Shown here piece by piece: positions 15,101 through 24,603 of a stretch of 64,000 bases of DNA. The position numbers were made by a program, and so were the translations under genes. The notes beneath the pieces were generated by a model, which was not told the DNA's origin, ran no database searches, and saw only the letters and a program-made list of their open reading frames with translations. Location of the stretch: assembly GCF_018691265.1 (NCBI RefSeq), contig NW_024881261.1:22593374-22657373 (forward strand). The letters run 5' to 3'. Each line of letters starts with the position of its first letter. Within the stretch, counting starts at the first letter, position 1. The DNA comes from Tyto alba. Its lineage: Eukaryota > Chordata > Aves > Strigiformes > Tytonidae.

Positions 15101-15673
15101 TCTACCATTCCTGCCTAAAAAAAAGCCTGTTGCTAATAGCAGTGAAGATCTTATTTTTTCTATAAGCCTGCTACTTGAGACCAACATAACTCACTTAGCA
15201 ATGCAGTGCACACTATTCCTGATTATGTAGGAATACCAAGTAATTGAAGAGAAATAAAATGCATCAATTACTAGGATTTTTACCAGGATTTATCCCTTCC
15301 CATTTCCTCCAGAACGACATGTATTCATCTTCAAGGTGGAGGACTACAAACCACACAGTTAACTCAAAACTCTGATGTTGCAGTGGCAAATCCTTCCATA
15401 CAAAAGGAGATTTCAGTACCCGTATTCAGGAAGCTTCTTCAGTACTTTGAAGCAACTTGTTCATGTTGTTAACATTACATTGTACGAACAGAGTGGTTTT
15501 TAAAAGATGCATAGTCTGGGTCATTCACAGAAAGTGTTCACTTTCAAACTGCTTAGTAAAGCCAACTCATTTCCCAGAAAAGATGCTGCCCCATCAAAAC
15601 TCCAGTTTGCATTTCAGCCTTGATCTGAGTCCAAACTCCACAACTAGCCTTTATCTTGACAACAAGCCAAACC

Positions 15674-15871
15674 TTTATTCAGCTACTCCTGCATTTTCTG
15701 AACTGCACAAAACCCATGCTGAGCTTTGTGACTCATGCCCATCGTTAGTTTAGTCAGATTATAGGCAGCTTTGACGTCTGGTTCTCGGTACAACGCTGCA
15801 ACGTTCAGGACATGTATGGGAATGGTGAAGCCGGTGGGGTTGTTAACCACGTTTCTATTGATCACAGACTT
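15674..15871 (-). CDS. Candidate terminal exon of an unknown small gene
   Basis: Read on the minus strand, a CTATAG acceptor-like site at 15,872-15,877 is followed by 62 open codons beginning KSVINRNVVNNPTGF and containing the segment VLNVAALYREPDVKAAYNL. The frame stops with TAG at 15,685-15,683. Three bases later comes a canonical AATAAA (15,679-15,674), followed by GT-rich sequence suited to a cleavage-site downstream element. The segment has about seven CpGs in a CpG-poor setting. I do not recognise the protein. It could be a real last exon, a retrocopy fragment or a chance combination. The upstream pyrimidine tract is weak, which counts against it. Confidence 0.27.
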
Positions 15872-16129
15872 CTATAGACCTACCTGCAGAGCAACTGTAC
15901 CAGCAGAAATGCTGTAAGAGCCACAAGTCTTCAGATCATCCTCAAACTCTCATGAAATCCCATCCAGTGAGCTGTAACTGCCCTTTCACCTTGCTCTTCC
16001 TCCTGAGCCCATGTGGCTAATAGGTCAGAAGTGAGGACACCTGTGCACAAAGCCACTGAAGCTGGGAGATTATTTGCTAACTCTGGAGTTTAGTTCTCAT
16101 TTGAAGCACCTGCTGCTGGCCCTGACTCA

Positions 16130-16410
16130 CATGGGGGCTGACTCCACTACCGGTGGCCCCTGGTTCACCTTTTCGCTGTTTGCTCTGTCGGCGTCACTGG
16201 AGGGGTATGCAAGGAGCGCGGCCCGTCTCCCTCCCACCCGGGGCTCTCCGGGAGCTGCCGCTCCCAGCCTCCTGCACCGGCATGCTGCAAAACTTGCGAA
16301 GCTCCTACTGCGGCCTCAGAGTGGCACCTAGCGCTCAGCTGCCGCAGTGCTCCCACTCAGCACCCCGCGGCCGTGCGTGGGGCCGCCGCCGGTCCCCCGC
16401 TGCCCAGAAA
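16130..16410. promoter_or_regulatory. Small CpG-rich patch, possible promoter
   Basis: About 280 bases of GC- and CpG-rich sequence stand out in an AT-rich neighbourhood. The patch lies roughly 260 bases upstream, in the minus direction, of the candidate terminal exon at 15,674-15,871, so it could be that unit's first exon and promoter. Open frames cross it on both strands (16,153-16,506 + and 16,356-16,165 -) without recognisable protein motifs. I could not join any frame here to the downstream frame through a matching splice phase. Confidence 0.3.
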
Positions 16411-17000
16411 GCAGGGTCAAGGACTCGCTCTTGGACAACAAGCAGAATAACTGGGCTACCGCAAGGAAACGAGTGCACTTCTCTCACAAACTGCAGGATT
16501 AACTGACTCCAGGGGAAGCAACCAGTAGTGCTGTAAAATAAAAAAGGGAGTAGTAAACTTATCCTCTGGTTAACCAGGCCGTGCTAGATGAAGAGGATAA
16601 TTTCTGTGCAGGCAGACCAAACTAGAAGATGGCAAGTTTTATTTAACAACAGTCATCCTCCACTGTGCACTTGTTACAGTGATTTTACTAATATGTACCT
16701 ATGGATATCTGATTGAAATTAGTAAGCATTTCTTCAAAAGCCGTCTGTTCTCAGATACTGCAACTTCTGTTCACTGCTGCACAGAATGGAATTGTCTCCT
16801 AACCCTAATTTTTCAAACCCCTTTCTCCTCTTCTTTGTGTGCCAGTCAAATCTAAAAAGCAGAACACCCCAAGACCAGGGCATCAAAAGGAACAGGATGC
16901 ACATCCAGGGAGTAGTTTCCAGATTTCAGAAATAACAGCCATCAGAGTCCAAAAGACACAAATTGCCTGGAGCTCTTTAGGGAACTCCTGAAAGCAGCAT

Positions 17001-17050
17001 CTTTCTTTCTTTCTTTCTTTTTTTTTTTCTTTCTTTTTTTTTTTTTTTTT
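17001..17050. repeat. (CTTT)n / poly-T microsatellite
   Basis: Five CTTT units run into long thymine tracts, giving about 50 bases of pure pyrimidine on the plus strand. This is a simple-sequence repeat with no coding content. Confidence 0.9.
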
Positions 17051-19423
17051 AGTACATGATTTACTCAGGTATAATTTTATGGTGTATAATTTAATCAGGA
17101 TGCTCTGCAGGCAGGTACATTATCCCAGCTGAGTATGTTTCCTCTTTTCAGTCTTCCTGAAATGAAACCATTGGATATGTTAAAGGAAAGCTACATAATT
17201 ATATAAGAAGTGTGTAGCTTTTTAATACACTTTTTAGTAGCAGGTCTCAAAGTGTTGTAAGAAAAAAGGTCAAATGCTGCTTGCCTTACTTTGTTCATCT
17301 GTGAAGTGACATTAATACCTAAAGACAGAGGGAGGTGATGATCAGAACCCAAGTGTCCTGAGCTCCTTCCAGCACAGAAGTAGTTAGATTTTTCCCATTA
17401 CATCCAAAGAAAAGAAATACATCGGAACAAAAGAAATTAAAGATAGCAATAAGACAGAGTGCTTAAATTATGTTCTGATCTTCTCCATATTTTAGTTCTG
17501 CCAACTGCAAAAGTCAGGCATTTATTATGCAAATTCAGAGACATGTTCAAATATAGCTAGATATGTAGCATAATTTTCCAGTTCTTAAAATTCCTCTAAA
17601 TTAGGGAAAGCCTTCACACTTGAATTCTGGCTGAGGTAGCTGATACAAAAAATAGAAGACAAAAATTATTTTCACATATGAATGTAATAAAAGAGCAGAT
17701 CCTGTAAATATTTTATCTGTAATATACATGACAAACTAACAAGCTTCCAATAAATTGAATTTAAGACAGTTTGACCTTGGCCTGGCAAACTGTTCAATAT
17801 CTACATTGGCACATGGCTGAGAAGATGTATTCTAGGGTCAGGAAGTTCTTTTTGACAGTAGGGTCTGCATTCACAGGCAACATGCAAGAAATCACAACAG
17901 TCTTGATGCTGCAAACATGAGTTGCTTCAGAACAACACAACATCCATTGGTAGCAGACTGTTGTCCAAGGCTAGAAAGAGTACTGAGAAAGACTTGTATC
18001 ACACTTGTCAAAAAATAAAATGAAAAGTGTGCATTGTGAGAGTCATATGCAATGACTAAGACTCAGCGTATTACTGAACTCTAACTAGCTACACCTACAA
18101 GAAACTCAGAAAAGCTGTCCAATGTAGAGCACGCAGCATTTACAAGACCTGCACCCAGGACACCATGTCCAAATATTCTGCAGTCTAAAAACTCCTCCTA
18201 GCTGTGGGATCATCTGACATTATTGGCTGGGAAGTTCTTTTTGCTATAACTACCACCAACTTCAGAATTACTTTTTCCACTAGCTTAAGTACATCATCAT
18301 CCTATGTAACAGCATCAAGGGCCTTTTGCAGAACAAAAGCCTCCTCGAGGCTCTTCAGCATCATCTTCTTACTGCTCCTTTACAGTTGGCCAAATCGAAT
18401 GAGCAGCTCAAGACACCCTGGTCCCTGATAGATTAGATTTGCTCAACATGTTGTAATCAGAGAATGAAAAAACCCTTTGTTCCCCAATTACTTTGTTTAT
18501 TTCACATTCTCAAAAATGCTCTTAAGTAGCATACTTCTAACTGTAGGATGAGTCAGGGAACACAAATTCTGGATTCCTTTTTCTGGTTCTTCCACAGACT
18601 CATACTGAGACTTTTGGAAATACATGTCATCTTACATGTCATCTTTCAGTAGGCTCCAGCCTACTGTATATAAAATTATAAGACATGAATGTAAAGCATA
18701 GTGAGTTCCCTGACAGAAAGAGGACAGACAAACTATTCATTTACTTATTATTCACGTACTTTGCTATTTATTTTTAGATAAAGTGCTCATTTTTCTGTCA
18801 CACACACACAAAAAAAGCTTTTATACCTGTGAACACTAAAAAGCTAAATAAATCACAATACAGGTTCAAAACAGATTCGTTTACCACAGACAACCTCAGA
18901 ATTGTCTGTTATTTGACTACAAGACTTTTGAGCTGTGATAAGATGTACATGTAGCACTAAATAAGAGGAGGCAAAGAATAACAAAAAGAACCAAGGAAAT
19001 ATTCACATAGAACCTTCCTGTTACCAAAGAAGAGTAAAGACAAAAAGTCTCTAATAAATCTAATTGTAACCTCAAGATGCAAATTAATTTACCTGTAAGA
19101 CTCTAAAACTGTAATGTGCGTTTTCCCAGAAGCAACAGAAAGAAACATCTTGTGGATTTCAAATTAAGCACATTTGTAATCAACTGCGAAAGAAATATGG
19201 GAGCATGGCAATAGCATTTCCAGAGTTTAATGACTTAAGCTTTCAGTTATCTGCCTTCTATAGCACACCCAGCAGAGGGCTCCAGGACCCCAGTCTTGCT
19301 CGTTGTCCTGAAAAGCAGCAGTCCTCCGAAGTTGCCGCAAAATTGGACTTTGAAAGTTGTAATCTCCTTTGGCTGGAGCAGAAATTCTGGGAGCGGTGTG
19401 TGCTTTCAAAGGGGTGTACAGTA

Positions 19424-19488
19424 CGTGTTCAATCTCAAAGCTGTACAGAAATTCATTAAATTTCTGTACAGCTTTGAGATTGAACACG
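19424..19488. repeat. Perfect 30-bp inverted repeat with 5-nt loop
   Basis: The left arm (19,424-19,453) begins CGTGTTCAATCTC. The right arm (19,459-19,488) is its exact reverse complement over all 30 positions, leaving a five-base loop, CATTA. An A21 run starts ten bases after the right arm. Perfect arm identity in non-coding DNA suggests a recent origin, for example a template-switch event, or selection for a structured RNA. Most animal miRNA hairpins have mismatches and larger loops, so a standard miRNA is not the default reading. Confidence 0.92.
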
Positions 19489-19498
19489 CATTGCTATT

Positions 19499-19519
19499 AA
19501 AAAAAAAAAAAAAAAAAAA
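19499..19519. repeat. A21 homopolymer
   Basis: An uninterrupted adenine run just after the perfect hairpin. It could be a retroposition tail, but I could not define a target-site duplication. Confidence 0.8.
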
Positions 19520-20430
19520 GACAAAAAAGACCATTCTCAAAATGGACTTATTCTAAATCTCTATACACTTATTCTAAATCCTCTGTAGAGGACTGAAGAT
19601 AAATTACAACTAAAATGCAGTTTAGTTTAGTAAGAAAAAAAAGCAGACATCTACATTTAACAAGGAAGAGAAAATATTTTGAACAGTGTCAGGGACATAT
19701 ATGAACATGTGATATGATTAACTAAAAAAAATAAGAAATAAAACCAGAATATCAAGAAACACATCCCACTAATGAGCTCCTTTCTTCAGATTAAGCTCCA
19801 TTGCTGGAGCTTTTCAAAGCTAGAGTAGAAAAAACTGCAGAATGCCCATTGCAGGAAACATGACTGCATTAAATGGGGAAAAAAACAGGTGGAAAATATA
19901 CTTTTTTGTTCTCTAATTTCAATTAAAATATGAAAAAGGAGCACGTGTAACAGTTAGAATTACTCACATACAAATATCATCCACCCACATATTAAAATGC
20001 CACAGAACAAAGTTATTTCAAGTACATTATACAACAAGGAGTTAATAATAAGCTGGAGAAGGAACAATTTTCCTCTGGCTTGATTCAACACACTTGCATT
20101 ATTCATCATGCTTGTGACAGAATATGAATCCCATCAAATAATTAGATGGTGTGTTAACCTCCCTGGTTTGCAGCAGCCTGTGACTGACAAGTCAAAGTGC
20201 TCTCACAGAACAATTTCCTGTGCTGTTGCTCCCTTCCGCCTAGACCCTCTGTAAAGGGTGTGTTTTGTGTGTGTGTATAGGGAATCCCTGTGGAGTTTTT
20301 GTTGAGCTTTAGGTTAAAATGCTTTGAATTTAACTTTAAATTGGGGAGCTATTAGATGCCATATTTGTTACAGTATCTATAACCAGTACTACAATACTGG
20401 CCAGCTTCCATTAGTGTACACAGTGGAGAG

Positions 20431-20451
20431 AAAAAAAAAAAAAAAAAAAAA
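20431..20451. repeat. A21 homopolymer
   Basis: An uninterrupted adenine run with no recognisable element attached. Confidence 0.8.
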
Positions 20452-20739
20452 GGAACTGCCCTCATATCATTTTGGATTAGAGTAAGGTGAGAAAGTGAAA
20501 TATCAAATTGCAGCAAAACATGCTAAAAGGGAGAAGTCTAAGTAGTTGTAAGAGAATCTTAATGGCATTTTAACTCACATTTTGTCAGACCTTTCCTTCA
20601 AATCCCAATGTAGTTTTTTCCTCCCTTCATTACCCCCAGGACAGACAGACTGCCTGACATCAGCCAGGTTGATGGTCAACTGCAAAGTATTTGTAGTATA
20701 GAAAAAAAACCAGAGGTCCTGTCTGTTGTTGTTCTGAAA

Positions 20740-20769
20740 CCTATGATTTACAAATCATAGGATTTGTAA
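20740..20769. repeat. Two overlapping short palindromes
   Basis: CCTATGATTT at 20,740-20,749 is the reverse complement of AAATCATAGG at 20,752-20,761. TTACAAATC at 20,748-20,756 is the reverse complement of GATTTGTAA at 20,761-20,769. The two hairpins share bases and cannot form together. Confidence 0.85.
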
Positions 20770-22289
20770 GGATTCACAAATTGTCTGAACTGATGACATC
20801 TGAGAACTCTCAAAATTTCTCATGGGAGGTTTCCAAGCAAGTCAAGGAAACTACAAAGCAGACTGAGGGAAAATAAATAAATCCTTAAATTCTGCTGACA
20901 AATAGGGTGCCATGAACCACCTGTGGAAAAAGCTGGTAGAACCTCATATGCTCTCATAACATAAATTAGTTTGGGAAGTTCTGTTCTAGTTCAGTCAAGA
21001 ATCAATGAAAGTTAGGTCAGAAAAGGTAACTGCAATTGTTTCTCTTAGCTTTAATGACTGATCATTTCTAGGGGCTTTACATGTGCTGCTTTATTTTCCT
21101 CAAAAATTCCCTTCTTCCATTTCACTGTGATGTAATGCAATTTCTACCCCACACCTGTTCCAGAAGGAGCTGCATTTTCATCATGTCCTTTATAAAGTGG
21201 GGTCACACAAGTTGAAACCCATCCTAGAAACAGGAGGTTTCTTGGGGGATTTTCAAACTGTTTCCCAAACTAAGGTAAAACAATAAATCAGTGGACGGAT
21301 AATGTAGCATAGTTGATTAGTTTCAGTTAATGTATGGCTAAGCACAGCAAAGAACAGTCGAAAGCAGAAGAATTCAAAGATAGTGAATACCCCTACAATA
21401 AAGTCCATTCATATAACGTCAAAGGAGGAGTGTATATACATTTAAATGGAAATAAACAATGGAAACAGACGCTGCTCTTAATGACACTAGAGTGAGTGTG
21501 GAGTGATGTTCTCTAACCAGCTGGCATTACTCCGGATTTTTCCTGGTACCGCCAAAGGCAGGATCAGGCTCATTTGTTTGGTATTTAGCAACACATTACT
21601 GAAGAGCATGAGTTGGAGAATAACTATGCCTTGCTGCTTTAAGACTTCTGTGAAGGAGAAGCACCTGGCAGCACAGAATTGCTCCTCCAAAACCGCTCCA
21701 GGAAGCGCCTACTGTCGTTGTCAGAACCAAGTAAATCAACAAGCAGCTCACCTGACCGGGGGGCTGCAGCCAACGAGCAGGGCAAAAGCTGCAGTCCTGC
21801 CCCGCGGCCTGGCTCTTCTCTAAAGAGCCCGAGGCCACCCTAATGTACAGCAGTCCTCCAGATTGCTAGAAAAAAAAAATATGCAGCAGCTTGTCATGCG
21901 CTGGGTGGAGCCGGGAGGCTAAGGGCAGAAGAGGAAAGGGAGTCAGGAGACTCTGCATACAGGTCCCGGCTTCTGCAGAGACAGCAGCTTGGGGAACATC
22001 CCCCAGGCGGTGCTTCCACCTGACAAATCTCGGGAGAATCACCCCAAAGAACAGGGCAGCTTTACCCAAACACTTGAAAATGCGCTATTTTCATCAGGGA
22101 ACGTGCCTCTTGTACTTGGCAGGGAGGAGAATTCCACTTAAGTGTTTTTCAAGGTGACTCCGCAAGGCGCCACCATGTTGCCGGGCCTCACAAAGACACT
22201 TCTGTACCACCAAGGCTTGGGCGTGCTCACGGCTGCCACCCTGTGTAAGCGTTTTCCTTCCCCTGTCTTCGCCCCAGCTGCTGCCCCGT

Positions 22290-23110
22290 ACCCCGTTTGC
22301 CATGGGGCCCTGGCCGGGGCTCCCGGGCCCCCGCCTCGGGCCGCCCGGGGGCGCCTTGCTGCACCTGCCCACAACCAAGATGGCGGCGCGGGGAGCGTGC
22401 CCGCACGAAGCCGCTCTACCCTCCCGCGCCCGCCTCTATGACTGGCTGCGGGCGCGGCCACGTGACGCTTTCAACCGCGCCGCGCGGGACCTGCGCCGGG
22501 AGGGAGCGAGGCCGCGGCGGGGGCGCGCGGGCGATCAGGTGACCCCCTGCCCCCCCCTCTCTCCCCCCCCCCCCCGGCGGGCAGGGACCGGGGCACCGGC
22601 GGCCGCCTCGGGGGCACCGCTGCCAGCGGGCTGCGAGGAGCCCGCCCGCACCCCCCGGTCACCGCCGCGGCCGGCGTCCCCGCGGGAGCCTCAGAAATCC
22701 GGGTGTTTGGCTTAATTCCGCGGCCGGCAACGCGCGGGGGCGCCGGCAGGCGCCCGGGGAGAAGGACCGGGGGGTCGGAGGCGCCCGCAGGCCGAGGGCA
22801 GGGCGATGTGACCGCGCAGCCGTCTGCAGCGTGCGGAGACGCGTTGTTGCAAGCGTCGTGGGAATTCAGCCCCAGCGAGGGGCGTGGCGGTGGCGTGGGG
22901 CTCAGGCCGCGCGTGGTCTGCTTCGGGCACTCTGTTGCCAAATCCTGTCAAGTCCACCCCCGGGATAATCCTTGTCTGCTAGCGCAGGGGAGCGGACGCG
23001 GCGAAAATAAGTAACGCGCCGAAGTTGCTCGGCCAGTGGTTGGGTGCGGTATTACAGCTCGGGATAAACACCGGGCGCTGACCCGGCGTGGGGCTCGGCG
23101 GTGCGTTGGC
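22290..23110 (+). promoter_or_regulatory. CUEDC2: CpG island, probable CUEDC2 promoter
   Basis: Dense CpG and GC content begins near 22,290 and fades by about 23,110. It contains a YY1-type element, CAAGATGGCGGC (22,376-22,387), of the kind usually found at or just after vertebrate transcription starts. It also contains an E-box, CACGTGAC (22,459-22,466). It is the nearest island upstream of the CUEDC2 coding exons in the sense direction, hence the assignment. No TATA box is evident. A divergent minus-strand transcript is possible. Confidence 0.65.
22376..22538 (+). other. CUEDC2: Probable CUEDC2 non-coding first exon with 53-codon uORF
   Basis: The right border is a donor, GATCAG|GTGACC, after 22,538. 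The left border is not visible and was set at the YY1-type element. An ATG embedded in that element (22,380) has A at -3 and G at +4, and opens 53 codons to the donor in phase 0. The peptide begins MAARGACPHEAALPS and is arginine-rich. If this exon joins directly to the coding exon at 29,232, the first codon across the junction is TGA, so the frame would act as an upstream ORF ending 17 bases before the CUEDC2 start. Confidence 0.4.
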
Positions 23111-23492
23111 CCTGGCGATGTGCCACGAGCCCGCAGCAGGGAAACCCCACGGGCACCTTCCGGCCTCTCCTTAAAGCCACCAGAAGCAAGCGGGGGCGAT
23201 GAGGCCACCGGTGCTTTTGGAATACTTTGGTGATGTTCAGAGGCCTTGCTACAGAAACTGTAAATGTTGAAAACCATCCCAAGGCGACACTGAATTTGAA
23301 GGCTGACAGGTACGCTATTCTCACATCCAAGTCAGCCCTTCACATAGTACTTTTTATTCTAAGGGGTAAAGCTGTACCGTTTGCATTAGGGGAAACAGTC
23401 ACAAGTGACATAAAGCATAAAGACACCCACGTACAGAGAAACATTCTGTTGTGCTCCCACTCCAGCTAACTCATCTTTCCTTCCCCATAAAG

Positions 23493-23616
23493 GACTCCCT
23501 CGTTCATGGCTTGGCCCAAGCAGTCATAGGGTGAACCGTCGACTTCGGCAGGCACAGACGTGATTTCGTGAACACCGGCCGTGAGCCGAGGTCCTCGCAC
23601 AGGCACTACTGCTCAG
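23493..23616 (+). other. Possible non-coding leader exon
   Basis: A pyrimidine-rich acceptor (TTCCCCATAAAG) precedes the segment, and a strong donor (CTCAG|GTAAGG) follows it. The 124 bases between hold about ten CpGs, whereas flanking sequence has few. All three forward frames contain stops, so it would be untranslated. It could be an alternative CUEDC2 5' leader exon or part of a lncRNA from the same island. Confidence 0.3.
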
Positions 23617-24172
23617 GTAAGGGCACTGCATCAGCCCAGCACCACCCAAGTGCAGCCGTCCAGCGTAGATGGCGGGGGAGGGAAGGAGTGTGGCAACTGG
23701 CATTACTATCTTCTATTATTGTAATTTAAGGGAATTAAGTTATTAACAAAAGCCTTCTTTTAATGTTAGAGCATTAAGCAGTTAATAGTGTTAATGTGCA
23801 CAGTGACCTCAGCCTGCTTTCCCATAGCAACCACAGCGTGAAAGTCCTTTCAGGGACTTCTTTAACAAGAAAACAAAAAATGAGAGCACTGAAACTACGT
23901 CTGTAAGGTGCTACTCAGCCTGGAAAGTTTTATTTTCAGCCAGCAAAGTTGCAGGAGGCAAAGTTCAGTGGAATATAGCCACATCTTGCTCTCTGTCCTG
24001 CAGATCTGTCTTTGAGACATTTCCTCTGAGACTGTATGTCACAGGCTACACTGAGAGCTCCTTATTCCAGGGATCCACACTTCCCCACACACAGGCACAT
24101 GCACACAGAGCTGCATGAAACATGCTCTGTGCTTTCTCATAACAAGTTTTCAGAGAGCACAGTGAACCATCC

Positions 24173-24228
24173 CTGTCCCATCACTTACTTAAGAATAATT
24201 ACTGAAACTTGAGCTAAAGGAACCTTCT
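24173..24228. repeat. Diverged interspersed repeat, copy A
   Basis: This segment resembles 24,484-24,544. Both begin with CTGTCCCATCAC, then share a GAAT-ATTACTGAAA-TTGAG-T-AAAG-CCTTC pattern. It may be an old CR1-type fragment on the minus strand, but divergence is high. Confidence 0.35.
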
Positions 24229-24483
24229 CCAGGTGTTTTAGTCAATCCCTCGGCTAGATCAGATTTAGCTAAACTTTCTCTAACCTGTTCTGAGAAACAT
24301 CCAAGGCATACAACACCCATCTCCTTCCACTTGCAGAAACCTCAAGTCATTGGTAGGCAAATTTATGATCTCATAAAAGTTGATATACATCTGAATGGCA
24401 GTTTCTCTTAGCTCAGAAACATTTTCCTAAATTGCTCTCAAGTCTGTCTTGTTAATATAAAGTCCAAGACACAATCAATCTTT

Positions 24484-24560
24484 CCTGTCCCATCACATTG
24501 ACCATTTGAGAATGATTACTGAAATTTGAGTTGAAAGAGCCTTCAGAAATGATCTAGCTG
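24484..24560. repeat. Diverged interspersed repeat, copy B (CR1-like)
   Basis: The segment TTTGAGTTGAAAGAGCC followed by a GATCTAGCT-like motif resembles the reverse complement of the avian CR1 3' region as I recall it. It is paired with copy A about 310 bases upstream. A T18 run follows at 24,586-24,603. Confidence 0.35.
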
Positions 24561-24585
24561 TATGCAAACATTTCAGATTTTCACC

Positions 24586-24603
24586 TTTTTTTTTTTTTTT
24601 TTT
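24586..24603. repeat. T18 homopolymer
   Basis: An uninterrupted thymine run, consistent with the tail of a minus-strand insertion or with a simple repeat. Confidence 0.75.

Larger units (their letters stand above)
1..15673. other. Gene-free AT-rich stretch
   Basis: I recognise no coding exon here. Open frames are short, carry no family motifs and are not flanked by paired splice sites in phase. The stretch contains mixed TG/TA-rich low-complexity sequence, mononucleotide runs and one diverged 34-base direct repeat, listed separately. The first 700 bases are unusually free of simple repeats and could be conserved non-coding DNA, but that is only an impression. On the human gene order, MFSD13A and ACTR1A would be expected to the left of CUEDC2; neither is recognisable here. 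Confidence 0.6.
16507..22130. other. Gene-free AT-rich stretch upstream of CUEDC2 promoter
   Basis: No exon with recognised protein content or paired splice sites was found. The stretch contains a pyrimidine microsatellite, two A21 runs, a perfect 30-bp hairpin and a small cluster of overlapping palindromes, each listed separately. GC content rises near 21,700 as the CpG island is approached. Confidence 0.55.
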
